The notes beneath the pieces were generated by a model. That model had not been told where the DNA came from. It did not search any database and was given only the letters and a program-made list of their open reading frames with translations. From Firm-04 sp045642925 (GTDB lineage: Bacteria; Bacillota; Clostridia; Oscillospirales; Ruminococcaceae): a stretch of DNA of 64,000 nt. Shown piece by piece: positions 34,155 through 42,856 of the stretch (position 1 is its first letter; every line of letters starts with the position of its first letter). The translations under genes were made by a program, and so were the position numbers. The DNA lies in the NCBI GenBank assembly GCA_045642925.1, contig JAZUJW010000011.1:1-64000 (forward strand), in the 5' to 3' direction.

Positions 34155-36083
34155 ATGAATCAGAAAATGAAGCGCAGTGCAGCCGCATTGCTTGCAATGA
34201 TGACTATTTGCAGTACCATAAATACAGGCGGAGTGCGTACATCTCTGCAATGGCTGGATGCAGACCAGACAATCACGGCTTCGGCAGCAGGAAATGCTGA
34301 GTACATTTCGGGTAAGACCAACAGCAGATTCTATGCACATTATGCGAATGACGGCTATTCTCTGTATTTCACGGTACAAGACCGCAATGCCAAAACAGCC
34401 GTGGTATCGGGCTGCTGGACAAGACAGGAGCGGGTGTTTGTTTCGATTCCGGATACGATTCCTTTTGAAGGCTCAGATTATAAGATTGTCGGCATTGCGG
34501 ACGATACCTTCATGAATCAGACCGGCATGATCACTTGCAATATCGGCAGATATGTCGAAACAATCGGCAACTATGCATTTTATGGTTGCTCCAATATGTC
34601 GTATTGCTATGTCAACCGGTTGAACGGCTCAGGCGATATGTCCCTGAAAACGATCGGCAATTCCGCATTCCAGAGCTGTTCCAGTCTGAGCGGCTGTTCC
34701 TTCGTTTCCAGAGTCAAGAACATCGGAAACAGTGCTTTTTCACACTGTTCCTCCTTGAATGAGCTGTATATGCAAGCGATCGAGTCTTTGGGTGTAAATG
34801 CATTTGCATACTGTTATTCATTGGCGAAGGTCGACTTGTCGGAAAGCAAACTGACAACAATTCCCGATAGTGCATTTGCAGAATCCGGCAGCACGATCGA
34901 TTCCGGAAAATGGCTGATGCCGTCCACACTGAAAAAGATCGGTTATAAGGCATTTTATCATGTCACCAACATGAAGCAGATCGACATTTACAATGTCACT
35001 TCCATTGGCAGCTATGCATTTGCAGATTGCCATAATCTGAAATACGCACTCGCAGGCGCAAATCTCACTTCAATCGGACAGTATGCTTTCTACGGCTGTG
35101 ACCCGATGGAATTTTTCGTCTGCAAGAATCCGAAAGTCAGTATCGGAACAAACGCAATCGGCTTTGACCATAAGCGGGAATACACAGGCAAGAAATCGAA
35201 TTTCAAGGTATGGGGCTGCAGCGGCGGCGGCACAGCCAAGACCTATGCTTCGAACAATGGCTTTGTATACAGCAATACTGAAAGTGCGCCCGCGGCAATA
35301 AAAAATGATTTCAAGCCGTATATGTGGTCAACCGGCAATAATGAAAAGACGTTCGGCGACAAAAACGGCAATTATCTGTTCATGTCGGCGCATACACCGT
35401 ATGTCACGAAAGACGATGTCGGGAAAGATTGGAACGGTTCCTGTTATGGTATGGCGGCAGCCAGCACACTGACATACAACGGACAGCTTGCCGTGAAAGA
35501 TTTTTCTAAATCCTATAATTGTATTTATGACATTCCGTCCGATTGCTCCGAATTTACGAAATCCTTTGTAAATTCATTGTGGTCGAATTACCAATCGACA
35601 CCTGATTACAAACTGAAAGGTACATATTTCGATGCAGAGGAACAGGAAATGCTGCACTACATCGAATACATTACCTACGGTGCAGATGTTGCGGCAGTTG
35701 CATTTGCATCCAGCGGCAGTGAGCCTGCCGGTCATGCAAATGTATGTCTTGGCATGGAGTTCAAGGAAAATGCGAGCGACCGCAATACCAATCCGCAGTG
35801 GAACAATATGGATGCGCGCATCTTGCTGTACGATGTCAACTGGTTCAGTTTCAAAGATGATTACTGTCTGTATGTCAATCTGGAAACAGGCGAATGGGGC
35901 AAAGAACAACGGCTGGACGGAAAGTCGAAATTCGTGAATTACGCTTACAGTTCCACGAAAAATCCGACATTCGTCTTTGAGATCATGTATGAGCCGGACT
36001 CGATTATTTCGAACAGCAAAACACCGCAGGGCAGACTTGCCGGTATGAATCTGGTGAATGCCCTTTTGAGAATTGACCACTGA
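34155..36083 (+). CDS. Secreted BspA-type LRR protein with a papain-like C-terminal domain
   Basis: A 642-residue protein. The signal peptide covers about residues 1-45. Residues ~95-335 are leucine-rich repeats of the BspA/LRR_5 type, with repeated IG.[NS]AF..CSSL units (GNYAFYGCSNM, GNSAFQSCSSL, GNSAFSHCSSL, GQYAFYGCD). Residues ~385-640 resemble a cysteine peptidase: NGSCYGMAAAS would supply the nucleophile, AGHANVCLGMEF the histidine, and LYDVNW the Asn/Asp. No anchor is seen. AAAGGAG precedes the ATG. A surface or secreted protease with LRR targeting is the best reading; the catalytic assignment is by motif only. Confidence 0.75.
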   Translation: MNQKMKRSAAALLAMMTICSTINTGGVRTSLQWLDADQTITASAAGNAEYISGKTNSRFYAHYANDGYSLYFTVQDRNAKTAVVSGCWTRQERVFVSIPDTIPFEGSDYKIVGIADDTFMNQTGMITCNIGRYVETIGNYAFYGCSNMSYCYVNRLNGSGDMSLKTIGNSAFQSCSSLSGCSFVSRVKNIGNSAFSHCSSLNELYMQAIESLGVNAFAYCYSLAKVDLSESKLTTIPDSAFAESGSTIDSGKWLMPSTLKKIGYKAFYHVTNMKQIDIYNVTSIGSYAFADCHNLKYALAGANLTSIGQYAFYGCDPMEFFVCKNPKVSIGTNAIGFDHKREYTGKKSNFKVWGCSGGGTAKTYASNNGFVYSNTESAPAAIKNDFKPYMWSTGNNEKTFGDKNGNYLFMSAHTPYVTKDDVGKDWNGSCYGMAAASTLTYNGQLAVKDFSKSYNCIYDIPSDCSEFTKSFVNSLWSNYQSTPDYKLKGTYFDAEEQEMLHYIEYITYGADVAAVAFASSGSEPAGHANVCLGMEFKENASDRNTNPQWNNMDARILLYDVNWFSFKDDYCLYVNLETGEWGKEQRLDGKSKFVNYAYSSTKNPTFVFEIMYEPDSIISNSKTPQGRLAGMNLVNALLRIDH

Positions 36084-36092
36084 AAGTAATAA

Positions 36093-36133
36093 AAACGCCC
36101 GAACACACCTTTTTCGGATGTGTTCGGGCGTTT
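36093..36133. terminator. Bidirectional terminator
   Basis: The 15-bp stem AAACGCCCGAACACA / TGTGTTCGGGCGTTT between convergent genes, serving the LRR gene (plus) and micropeptide B (minus). It shares the AAACGCCCGA arm with the terminator at 18665. Confidence 0.85.
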
Positions 36134-36137
36134 GGCA

Positions 36138-36272
36138 TTATTCTACTTCCGGCATCAGTAAACTGGGATCAAGGCTTGTGGTAATGACATCTTCCTGCGG
36201 AAACAGAAGAACCTCAAATTCTGCCTGAATGTACTGTGTCTGGGTAGCATCAACATTTGCATTGGGTTTCAT
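36138..36272 (-). CDS. Micropeptide B (44 aa), downstream of the transglutaminase-like protein
   Basis: A 44-residue protein starting MKPNANVDATQTQ. Its core, YIQAEFEVLLFPQEDVITTS, is homologous to micropeptide A at 18739-18831 (12 of 20 identical). The ATG lies 14 bases after the stop of the transglutaminase-like gene and is preceded by ACGGAGG, so it is co-transcribed and probably coupled. It has an acidic C-terminus (PEVE) and no export signal. A strong terminator follows the stop within five bases. Function unknown; nothing nearby looks like a RiPP-modifying enzyme or peptide exporter. Confidence 0.72.
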   Translation of the reverse strand: MKPNANVDATQTQYIQAEFEVLLFPQEDVITTSLDPSLLMPEVE

Positions 36273-36286
36273 GGTTTGTGCCTCCG

Positions 36287-38527
36287 TTAATAATTTTCTG
36301 CCGCAAGATAATATGCATAGAGTGCGGCACAGGTGTTTTTGTCGGCAGCAGATGCATCTCCCGAAAGAATCGCATTTGCGTAGGAAAGTGCCGACAAGTC
36401 CAGCGTCCATGCATCATCCTTGACGGAAATGTGGAATGTTTTTTCCAGTTCAGCTGCGTCAATATCCGAAATCATGAAGCAATATCTGCCGTCCTCCATA
36501 CGGGAGAAGGAAGTCGGATAGGTGGCATCGCACTGAATATCCTCTGCGGTCAGCGCTTTGCCGTCCTGCATGGTAAAGAATACGATGATGTCTGTTTTGG
36601 AGTCCAGTGCAAGCGTTTTGGTGATTTTTTCCGCACCGATGCTTTCAGCATCTCCGCTTTGTGTGTAGGCATATGCGGAAAGGTCTGCTGTTGTATCCGG
36701 ATTGCTGTTGAAATGAATCATGGCAGCGTGGTCTGTACCGATGGAAAAACCGTGCGCTGCTGCAAGGGATTTCTGTGCGAAGTAGCCGTAATCGGCAAGC
36801 GCTTGCACCAGCGGTTTTGCCTTGATGCAGTCAGCATTGCCTTTTGCAGCCAGTTCTACGACACTCAGAATATAATCTTTGACGGAAGTCTGTGCTGTGA
36901 CCGTCTGATTGTCGCCGTAGTGGTAAACTGCGGTGATGGTATCTGCCATCTGAAGTGCGTTGACATGGCAGGTGAAACGGTAACTGCCGTCCGCTTCGGG
37001 CGTGAGGTCAGAAAGGGCGATTTTTGTGGTATCGCCATCCAGACCGTCTACCGTGAATTCCATGTAGGCATCGTCGTTCATCGCGTCATCCGTCAACTGC
37101 ATACAGAAGTTCATGCCGATATCGCCGCGCAGCGTTGCGGATACCTGCGTAAAGAAGGCACGATAATCCATATGTTGAATGGGAACAGTGTTGATCTGGT
37201 TTGGATTGTTCGAGATCACATAATCAAAATAGCCATCCAAAGCGCGGAAACGATAGATGGACTGTTCAAGCGCCGCACTGGTTTCTGCCGGCGTATAGAA
37301 CACGGAAACGGAATTGTCTTCCGGAATATAGCGGTAAATATGCTTGGCAAGATTGAAATATAATGCATCGTCATCGCAGGAAAGCATTCCGTAGAAACTT
37401 TTCCAATAACTGCCGGAACTGTCGGCATACCATCTGGTATCAGCACATTCTTCGGAAAGCTTCAGCAACGTGGAGGATGCTTCATTTTTCAGGCTGTTCA
37501 GTGTACCGTCTTCAGCGATGTAATAAATGCTGTCATCGTGTAAAACGAAATTGGTATTGACCGTTATCCACGGTGCTGATTCATAATTCGTGGCAGTTGG
37601 TGTGGTATCGAAATCAATTACGGTATACTTTCCGACGGTTGTCAATGCATCGGTGGACAACAGAAAATGATTATGCTTGACTCTGCCGAGAAGATCCGGT
37701 GTGGGGTCATCATGCGTAACATCCACATGATAGCGCTTTCCGTCAATGGTCACAATATTCCATGCGTGGTTCAGTGTGTGTGAATCAATCAGTTCTGTAT
37801 GGATGCCGAGGCGGTTCATCAGGTACATATAGGCTTTGGAGTAGCCCTCACAAACCGCGACTTTGTTGACCAGCGCACCATATGCCTGATAGCTTTCGTC
37901 AGGAACATTTCCTTCTTTCGCATGGACAACATCATATTCACACTGCACGGCAAGACGGTCATGCAGTATCAGTGCTTTCTCTGCATCGTTCAATGCAGAG
38001 GAGTCGATGCCTTCCAGCAGTCGGTCGGCGGCTGATTTCATTTCTGCTACGGCTTTATCTGAAAAATATTCTACCCAAATGCCATAGAAATACTTTTTGT
38101 CGTTGACATCAATGGAATAATATCCATTGACATCCGCACTGATATTGTCGGGATCTTCGCCGATCAAAGAGATGAACAGATCACTCATTTCAAGGTCATA
38201 TGGGATATAATACGATGAAATGTCAATGATTGTTTCCTTTTTGGCAATTGCATCATGAATGTCTTTTTTCAGGCTTTCCATCTGATAATCCGTCAGACCA
38301 AGTGCGTTGGTGCTTCCTTTGGCAAGCAGGTTCGGCTTGCGCGGCAGTGTTGGTGCTTCATTCAGACGGATATGGTACACGTCAAATGCACCGTAGGATT
38401 CTGTTTCGAGAATTTCGAACGGTTCGTTTGCGGGGGCGCTTTCTGCAAATGCTGGGAACGCGGAGAACGTGTTCAACGCAGCAAATACAGCAAGGACGGC
38501 GGAACAGAATTGGAGTTTCTTTCTCAA
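36287..38527 (-). CDS. Secreted transglutaminase-like protein
   Basis: A 746-residue protein. The signal peptide is near residues 1-30 (RKKLQFCSAVLAV..., ending AFPAFAES). A transglutaminase-like/papain-fold domain lies at about 165-300: the catalytic Cys in VAVCEGYSKAY, His in NHAWNIV, Asp in HVDVTHDDP. The remaining ~400 residues hold a beta-rich domain with TLRGDIGMNFCMQL, a module I associate with secreted clostridial proteins. The start is probably the TTG at 38527, because AAAGGAG lies nine bases upstream; an ATG nine bases earlier directly abuts that site. It is followed by micropeptide B. Confidence 0.82.
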   Translation of the reverse strand: MRKKLQFCSAVLAVFAALNTFSAFPAFAESAPANEPFEILETESYGAFDVYHIRLNEAPTLPRKPNLLAKGSTNALGLTDYQMESLKKDIHDAIAKKETIIDISSYYIPYDLEMSDLFISLIGEDPDNISADVNGYYSIDVNDKKYFYGIWVEYFSDKAVAEMKSAADRLLEGIDSSALNDAEKALILHDRLAVQCEYDVVHAKEGNVPDESYQAYGALVNKVAVCEGYSKAYMYLMNRLGIHTELIDSHTLNHAWNIVTIDGKRYHVDVTHDDPTPDLLGRVKHNHFLLSTDALTTVGKYTVIDFDTTPTATNYESAPWITVNTNFVLHDDSIYYIAEDGTLNSLKNEASSTLLKLSEECADTRWYADSSGSYWKSFYGMLSCDDDALYFNLAKHIYRYIPEDNSVSVFYTPAETSAALEQSIYRFRALDGYFDYVISNNPNQINTVPIQHMDYRAFFTQVSATLRGDIGMNFCMQLTDDAMNDDAYMEFTVDGLDGDTTKIALSDLTPEADGSYRFTCHVNALQMADTITAVYHYGDNQTVTAQTSVKDYILSVVELAAKGNADCIKAKPLVQALADYGYFAQKSLAAAHGFSIGTDHAAMIHFNSNPDTTADLSAYAYTQSGDAESIGAEKITKTLALDSKTDIIVFFTMQDGKALTAEDIQCDATYPTSFSRMEDGRYCFMISDIDAAELEKTFHISVKDDAWTLDLSALSYANAILSGDASAADKNTCAALYAYYLAAENY

Positions 38528-38628
38528 GAACACCATCTCCTTTATATAATATTGTTTTTTTTGATGTTCCAATGAACGTTTGCATATTAGATGCGCAGAT
38601 CAGTGCAAGCGTTTGTTGGGACATTAAT

Positions 38629-38657
38629 AGTATATCATGCTATACAGATTTTGTCAA
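38629..38657 (-). promoter_or_regulatory. Promoter of the transglutaminase-like gene
   Basis: On the minus strand TTGACA (38657-38652), 17 bases, TATACT (38634-38629). Confidence 0.85.
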
Positions 38658-38702
38658 TAAATAGACATAGAAATCGTCTTGTTGGAATAAATTTATTTGA
38701 TT

Positions 38703-38731
38703 GACTTTGGGTGTGGAATATGCTATAATGA
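38703..38731 (+). promoter_or_regulatory. Promoter of the deaminase/U32-like pair
   Basis: TTGACT (38703-38708), 17 bases, TATAAT (38726-38731), facing away from the promoter at 38629. Confidence 0.8.
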
Positions 38732-38805
38732 AAACCACGAAAAACAACAAAAGCAGAACGAAATTCTGCGAAGTTATGACGACATGGTAAAGGAGAAAAG
38801 AGAAA

Positions 38806-39201
38806 ATGGATGCAGTCTGGAAAGAAATGTATGAAGCAGCGAAAGCCGTTTTACAACCGCGGCGCATCTCTGAATATGTGACGGCAGGCGAGGTCGCGGC
38901 GGCAGTGCTGTCGAAATCCGGCAAGATCTATACGGGTGTCTGCATGGATACCTGTTCTACACTGGGCATCTGTGCAGAACGCAATGCGATTTTTCAGATG
39001 GTGACAAATGGCGAACAGGAAATCGACAAGGTGCTTTGCATTTTGCCTGACGGTACGAACGGCGCACCCTGCGGCGCGTGTCGTGAACTGATGGTGCAGC
39101 TGATGCCCAAAAGCTATCAGCATATTGAGATCATGCTTGATTTTTCGACGGGAAAAACCATCACACTCGGTGAAATCACGCCGCTTTGGTGGATTTCGTA
39201 A
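38806..39201 (+). CDS. Cytidine/blasticidin-S deaminase-like protein
   Basis: A 131-residue zinc-dependent deaminase. The catalytic motif CAERNAIF (zinc-binding Cys and proton-shuttle Glu) lies near residue 58, and PCGACRE near residue 88 supplies the other two cysteines. The length fits the cytidine deaminase/BSD family. It may act on free cytidine or on a related base. The following gene begins 12 bases after its stop. Confidence 0.88.
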   Translation: MDAVWKEMYEAAKAVLQPRRISEYVTAGEVAAAVLSKSGKIYTGVCMDTCSTLGICAERNAIFQMVTNGEQEIDKVLCILPDGTNGAPCGACRELMVQLMPKSYQHIEIMLDFSTGKTITLGEITPLWWIS

Positions 39202-39212
39202 AGGCGCTTTGT

Positions 39213-40115
39213 ATGACACAACAGAAAGCCTTCTTTCATCTGCCTGGGCTGTTTGAATTTTATGGATTCTACGAAGTGTTTTTGCCGCTGTATGCAAAGC
39301 ATCGGGAATATTTCTATGACTGGTGCGAAATTGCGTCCATTTATGGTGCGCCGTCTGACTGCATCTGGAACGGCGGACGATGTGGCGGCGGAACACATCC
39401 TGCATCCGAAGTGTTAGACTTGTTACAGCTCTATGGCATTTCCGCACGCCTGACATTCAGCAATTCGCTTCTGCGGGAAGAACATCTTGCAGACCGTAAA
39501 TGCAACCAGCTATGTGCATTATTTGCACAACGGTCAAAGGTACAAAATGGTGTGATCGTGCATTCCGACCGTTTGCTGGAATACTTGCAAACACATTATG
39601 CAGAATTGTACTTTGTTTCCTCCACTACAAAGGTATTGACGGATTTTCATGCGTTTCGGGAAGAATTACAGCGGGAGGCATTTCGGTATGCCGTCCCTGA
39701 TTTTCGGCTCAATCACCAATGGGAACAACTGCATTCACTGACGCAAACGGAAAAAAACAAGGTGGAATTTTTGTGCAATGAATGCTGTCAGGTGGGATGC
39801 AAAGACCGTGCGGCTTGCTATGAAAATGTCAGCCGCAGAGTGCTGGGCGAAGAATGCACAGAATTTCATTGCACTGCACCGCATGGAAAGGAAGGCTATC
39901 GGTTTTCCCGTGCCATGAAAAGCTCCGCATTTATCAGCATTGCCGAAATACAGTCCCACTATTTGCCTGACGGCTTTTCGAATTTCAAGATTGAGGGGCG
40001 GGGACTCGGTTCAGCGGTATTGCTGGAATTTCTGCTGTATTATCTGGTAAAACCCGAATATCAGCTGGAAGTACGGGAACAGATCTATCTGGACAGTATG
40101 CTGGATCTGTTCTGA
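39213..40115 (+). CDS. U32-like TIM-barrel protein with cysteine cluster
   Basis: A 300-residue protein. FKIEGRGLGSAV near residue 263 matches the SLKIEGR hallmark of the U32 (UbiU/RlhA/TrhP-like) family. CNECCQVGCKDRAAC (about residues 190-204) together with CNQLC near residue 93 could bind an iron-sulfur cluster, as known U32 proteins do. It lacks the C-terminal extension of TrhP-type tRNA hydroxylases. ATG 39213 has only a weak site (AAAGGCG), consistent with translational coupling to the deaminase. The family assignment is moderate and the substrate unknown. Confidence 0.6.
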   Translation: MTQQKAFFHLPGLFEFYGFYEVFLPLYAKHREYFYDWCEIASIYGAPSDCIWNGGRCGGGTHPASEVLDLLQLYGISARLTFSNSLLREEHLADRKCNQLCALFAQRSKVQNGVIVHSDRLLEYLQTHYAELYFVSSTTKVLTDFHAFREELQREAFRYAVPDFRLNHQWEQLHSLTQTEKNKVEFLCNECCQVGCKDRAACYENVSRRVLGEECTEFHCTAPHGKEGYRFSRAMKSSAFISIAEIQSHYLPDGFSNFKIEGRGLGSAVLLEFLLYYLVKPEYQLEVREQIYLDSMLDLF

Positions 40116-40184
40116 TGTATTGAGTGTGTATTGTATGGATATCAAAAGAGGTGACCATTCGTCAGATACGCATGATAGAAGTTT

Positions 40185-40221
40185 TGCCCTTGTGTGTTAC
40201 ATAGCACTCAAGGGCATTTTG
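40185..40221 (+). terminator. Terminator of the deaminase/U32-like pair
   Basis: TGCCCTTG (40185-40192) pairs with CAAGGGCA (40209-40216), followed by TTTTGTTTT. Confidence 0.8.
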
Positions 40222-40234
40222 TTTTATATGATTT

Positions 40235-40270
40235 TTAAGGCAACACCGCACAGAGCTGGTGTTGCCTTAA
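40235..40270. repeat. Minimal repeat family A hairpin (36 bp)
   Basis: TTAAGGCAACACC and its perfect inverse GGTGTTGCCTTAA separated by ten bases. It is the family A terminal repeats with the interior deleted. Confidence 0.75.
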
Positions 40271-40296
40271 TATAAATCAGAAATTGAAATGGTTAT

Positions 40297-40674
40297 TCAT
40301 TGAATCAGAACAACTTTGATTTTTTCACAATACAAATCAAATTCAATATCTTGCTCAAATGAATAGAGATGGAATTTCATATCGCTTCCGGAATTTGAAT
40401 ACTCGTCTATTGCCAATCCACTGAATAATCCATTCGCCATGTCAAAATTCATATTTCCTTTTATGTTGTATAAGGATAGTTCGATTTTATACTGCTGATT
40501 ACGTTCCGTAAGCAGTAAAGTGATTGTATTGGTATAATCACAATAGAATTCATCAATTGCTTTTGAGTTATAATTAAGTTCAAGAATCGTTCCAAAGCAA
40601 TACCAGTTTTGAAGCTCTGGTGGAATCTTCTCTTTCAGGACATCTATGCCGTCTATATTATTGTAATCAAACAT
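40297..40674 (-). CDS. Small hypothetical protein, AT-rich
   Basis: A 125-residue acidic protein with predicted mixed alpha/beta structure, many Tyr, Asp and Asn, and no signal peptide or membrane helix. AAAGGAAATAAT precedes the ATG. Its base composition is lower in GC than its neighbours, and it lies next to a repeat remnant, which hints at acquisition. Small acidic lone genes of this kind are often immunity proteins of toxin systems, but no toxin is adjacent, so that is only a guess. Confidence 0.6.
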   Translation of the reverse strand: MFDYNNIDGIDVLKEKIPPELQNWYCFGTILELNYNSKAIDEFYCDYTNTITLLLTERNQQYKIELSLYNIKGNMNFDMANGLFSGLAIDEYSNSGSDMKFHLYSFEQDIEFDLYCEKIKVVLIQ

Positions 40675-40800
40675 ATTATTTCCTTTGCATATTCCGATTA
40701 ATGTTGTTAATAATTATAACATGGCATCTCTGCAATGTCAATAGAAACGCCATAGTACTTCTGACTGAATATCAGAAATGCTATGCGGTCACCTCTATTT

Positions 40801-41874
40801 TTATTGATAGCGTTCGGATTGTACCAAGTTCAGTATGCCTTGAATAATGTGCGGTGTGCGGTAATTCATGCCGCCGTCCAATCCGTAGGTGAGTGCATAT
40901 CCGAAATTATCTGCCATGCATTCTTCCGGGTCAATGACATAATCGGTATTCTGACCGACCACTTCCCAGAAATCTTCCGCATCGTCCATGACATAGTAGT
41001 CTTTTTCATTGACATCGCCGTGTACGGGCACAAGCGCAATTTCCAGATGTGAGAAAAGGTCATCGCCGTTTTCGTAAGGCTGTGTGGAGATGATGACCAA
41101 GCCGCAGTCTTTCTTCTGTCCGTCAATGGTAAATGCGGCATAGGCATCATGATGTTCGACATCGGGATTGGAGAGGGCGATTTTCTGAACGCTTTCGGGA
41201 ATGTCAAAGTCGTGTTCCATCACCTGAAAACCGATGAGCGCATACATATCTTTGCGGAATGCAGGATCGTTTCTGGTCAGGCAATGGAACAGTTCATGCA
41301 AAAGGATACTGATGCCTTTCTGATGATTTTGTTCTCCTGCTGCTAAAAAAATCGGGATCAAGCCGTCCATATAGATTTGCGTGCCGTGCGTGTATGCAGT
41401 TGCACAGCCTTCTTCAAACTGCGTGGAACGAATGAATTGTATTTCATCCAGCGGCGGCAGGTGAAACCCTTTTTCTTTGAGCATCGTTTCGATTTCATCC
41501 ATAGCGGCAGTGAGATTTTCTTTTTCGGTGTCGGAAAATTCCTGCATCTGATTTGCACCATATTGTTTCAGCCGTTCGAGGTCGGCATCTTTTTGCTGTG
41601 TTTTAAACTGCATATCATAAGCTGTGGCATTTTCAAAATAGGCAGTGTTCGACAAATAAAGGTGAACGGCTTCTTCGCGGTCAACGAACCGATAGGGGAA
41701 GATGCGGTCAGTATTTTCGTTCTGTGAATGCAAAGATGTTTCCTGTATTTCTGTCACGATTGCGGCGGATGTTTCAGTGATATCGGATATGTTTGTGCTG
41801 CTTTGTGCTGTGCTGCAGCCCGGCATGGCTGCCATCATCGCACAGCAGATTAATAAGCGGAATATTTTCGTCAT
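40801..41874 (-). CDS. Lipoprotein with HExxH metallopeptidase motif
   Basis: A 357-residue protein. The lipobox MPGCS (cleavage before Cys20) follows a hydrophobic stretch, so it is membrane-anchored on the outer face. Residues ~20-60 form a Thr/Ser/Glu-rich linker. The zinc motif HELFHCL lies near residue 195, and a possible third ligand is in DPEECMADNFGYAL near residue 320. The zinc-protease call rests on these short motifs. The ATG follows CTGGGAGAATCATCC. I do not recognise the family further. Confidence 0.7.
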   Translation of the reverse strand: MTKIFRLLICCAMMAAMPGCSTAQSSTNISDITETSAAIVTEIQETSLHSQNENTDRIFPYRFVDREEAVHLYLSNTAYFENATAYDMQFKTQQKDADLERLKQYGANQMQEFSDTEKENLTAAMDEIETMLKEKGFHLPPLDEIQFIRSTQFEEGCATAYTHGTQIYMDGLIPIFLAAGEQNHQKGISILLHELFHCLTRNDPAFRKDMYALIGFQVMEHDFDIPESVQKIALSNPDVEHHDAYAAFTIDGQKKDCGLVIISTQPYENGDDLFSHLEIALVPVHGDVNEKDYYVMDDAEDFWEVVGQNTDYVIDPEECMADNFGYALTYGLDGGMNYRTPHIIQGILNLVQSERYQ

Positions 41875-41945
41875 GGATGATTCTCCCAGCGTTGTTTGAT
41901 TTTCACATTTTCTTCTGTTTCGTCATTGCGGAAATAATTTATCTC

Positions 41946-41974
41946 ATAATACCATAATGGATGGCTTCTGTCAA
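41946..41974 (-). promoter_or_regulatory. Promoter of the lipoprotein gene
   Basis: On the minus strand TTGACA (41974-41969), 17 bases, TATTAT (41951-41946). The -35 box abuts a degenerate family A repeat. Confidence 0.8.
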
Positions 41975-42019
41975 GAAAACACCGTACAAAGTTTGTATGC
42001 TCTGCGCAGTGTTGTTTTC
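41975..42019. repeat. Diverged repeat family A remnant
   Basis: GAAAACACCGTACAAAG...CTCTGCGCAGTGTTGTTTTC: the family A end sequence and its inverse, both with several substitutions, 45 bases in total. Confidence 0.5.
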
Positions 42020-42031
42020 ATATGAAATGTC

Positions 42032-42796
42032 TTATCGCTTTTTATAAAGCAACAATTCAGGATTTTCGCCGTTTTCTTCGTAGGTGCAGACCATGATGAA
42101 ATCCACATTGGCAAGTACGCCGAAGCATTTGGTACGGTCTGTTTCGCATTCCAACTGATTCCCGAGATAGGTCGTTTGGTCGTTCAGAAATTTGACTTTA
42201 TTTCCGTTCGGAAGCCGATATTCCAGATTCACGTAGCTGCCGACAAGGGCATTCAGTTTTGTCAGATGCGGCATTCCGTCAATATGAAGCGCATTGATTT
42301 CTGCAATCAACTGCTGTTTGAATGCTTCAAATGCGCCGTCATCACCAAGTTCTTCATGGCGTTTCCAGTAGTCAAGCTGTGGCAAGGTCTCTTTCAGATA
42401 GGAACGGATCTCATCTTCGGAATGCTGTTCGTTTGCCATAGTTTTGACGCAGACATCAATCAGGTCATCCATATCATGGTACATATACTCGCCGTCAGCA
42501 TAGCACCATTTGCAATAATTTTCATTGAAGAAGCCGTCTTTCTCCTTACTGGTGTTGCTGTCTTCCAGCGGCATTCCACAGCATTGGCATTTTAGTTGTA
42601 TCGGAGACCCCAGAAGCGTATTGATGGACACGTCATACAGTTTGGACAACTGCTTCAAGGTTTCGGTGTTGGGAACCGTTTCACCTGTTTCCCAGCGCGA
42701 TACCGCTTGGCGCGTCACAAATACCTTTTCAGCCAATGTATCTTGAGAAAATCCGTGCTTTGTTCGCAATTCCAATAAAACTTCTTTCGTTTCCAT
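42032..42796 (-). CDS. XRE-family regulator with zinc-ribbon domain
   Basis: A 254-residue protein. Residues 1-63 are a Cro/CI helix-turn-helix (FSQDTLAEKVFVTRQAVSRW). Residues ~68-120 are a putative zinc ribbon (CQCCGMPLED ... NYCKWCYADG), the zf-ribbon_2 type often fused to such regulators. The remaining ~130 residues include a C-terminal beta domain of unknown ligand. The start at 42796 follows TGGAGGCAGGTCTA. It probably represses itself or the neighbouring transcription unit. Confidence 0.82.
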   Translation of the reverse strand: METKEVLLELRTKHGFSQDTLAEKVFVTRQAVSRWETGETVPNTETLKQLSKLYDVSINTLLGSPIQLKCQCCGMPLEDSNTSKEKDGFFNENYCKWCYADGEYMYHDMDDLIDVCVKTMANEQHSEDEIRSYLKETLPQLDYWKRHEELGDDGAFEAFKQQLIAEINALHIDGMPHLTKLNALVGSYVNLEYRLPNGNKVKFLNDQTTYLGNQLECETDRTKCFGVLANVDFIMVCTYEENGENPELLLYKKR

Positions 42797-42856
42797 TAGA
42801 CCTGCCTCCATGTATCAATATCAGTACAGCATAGTGTAGTGTGCTGTTCTTGTTTT

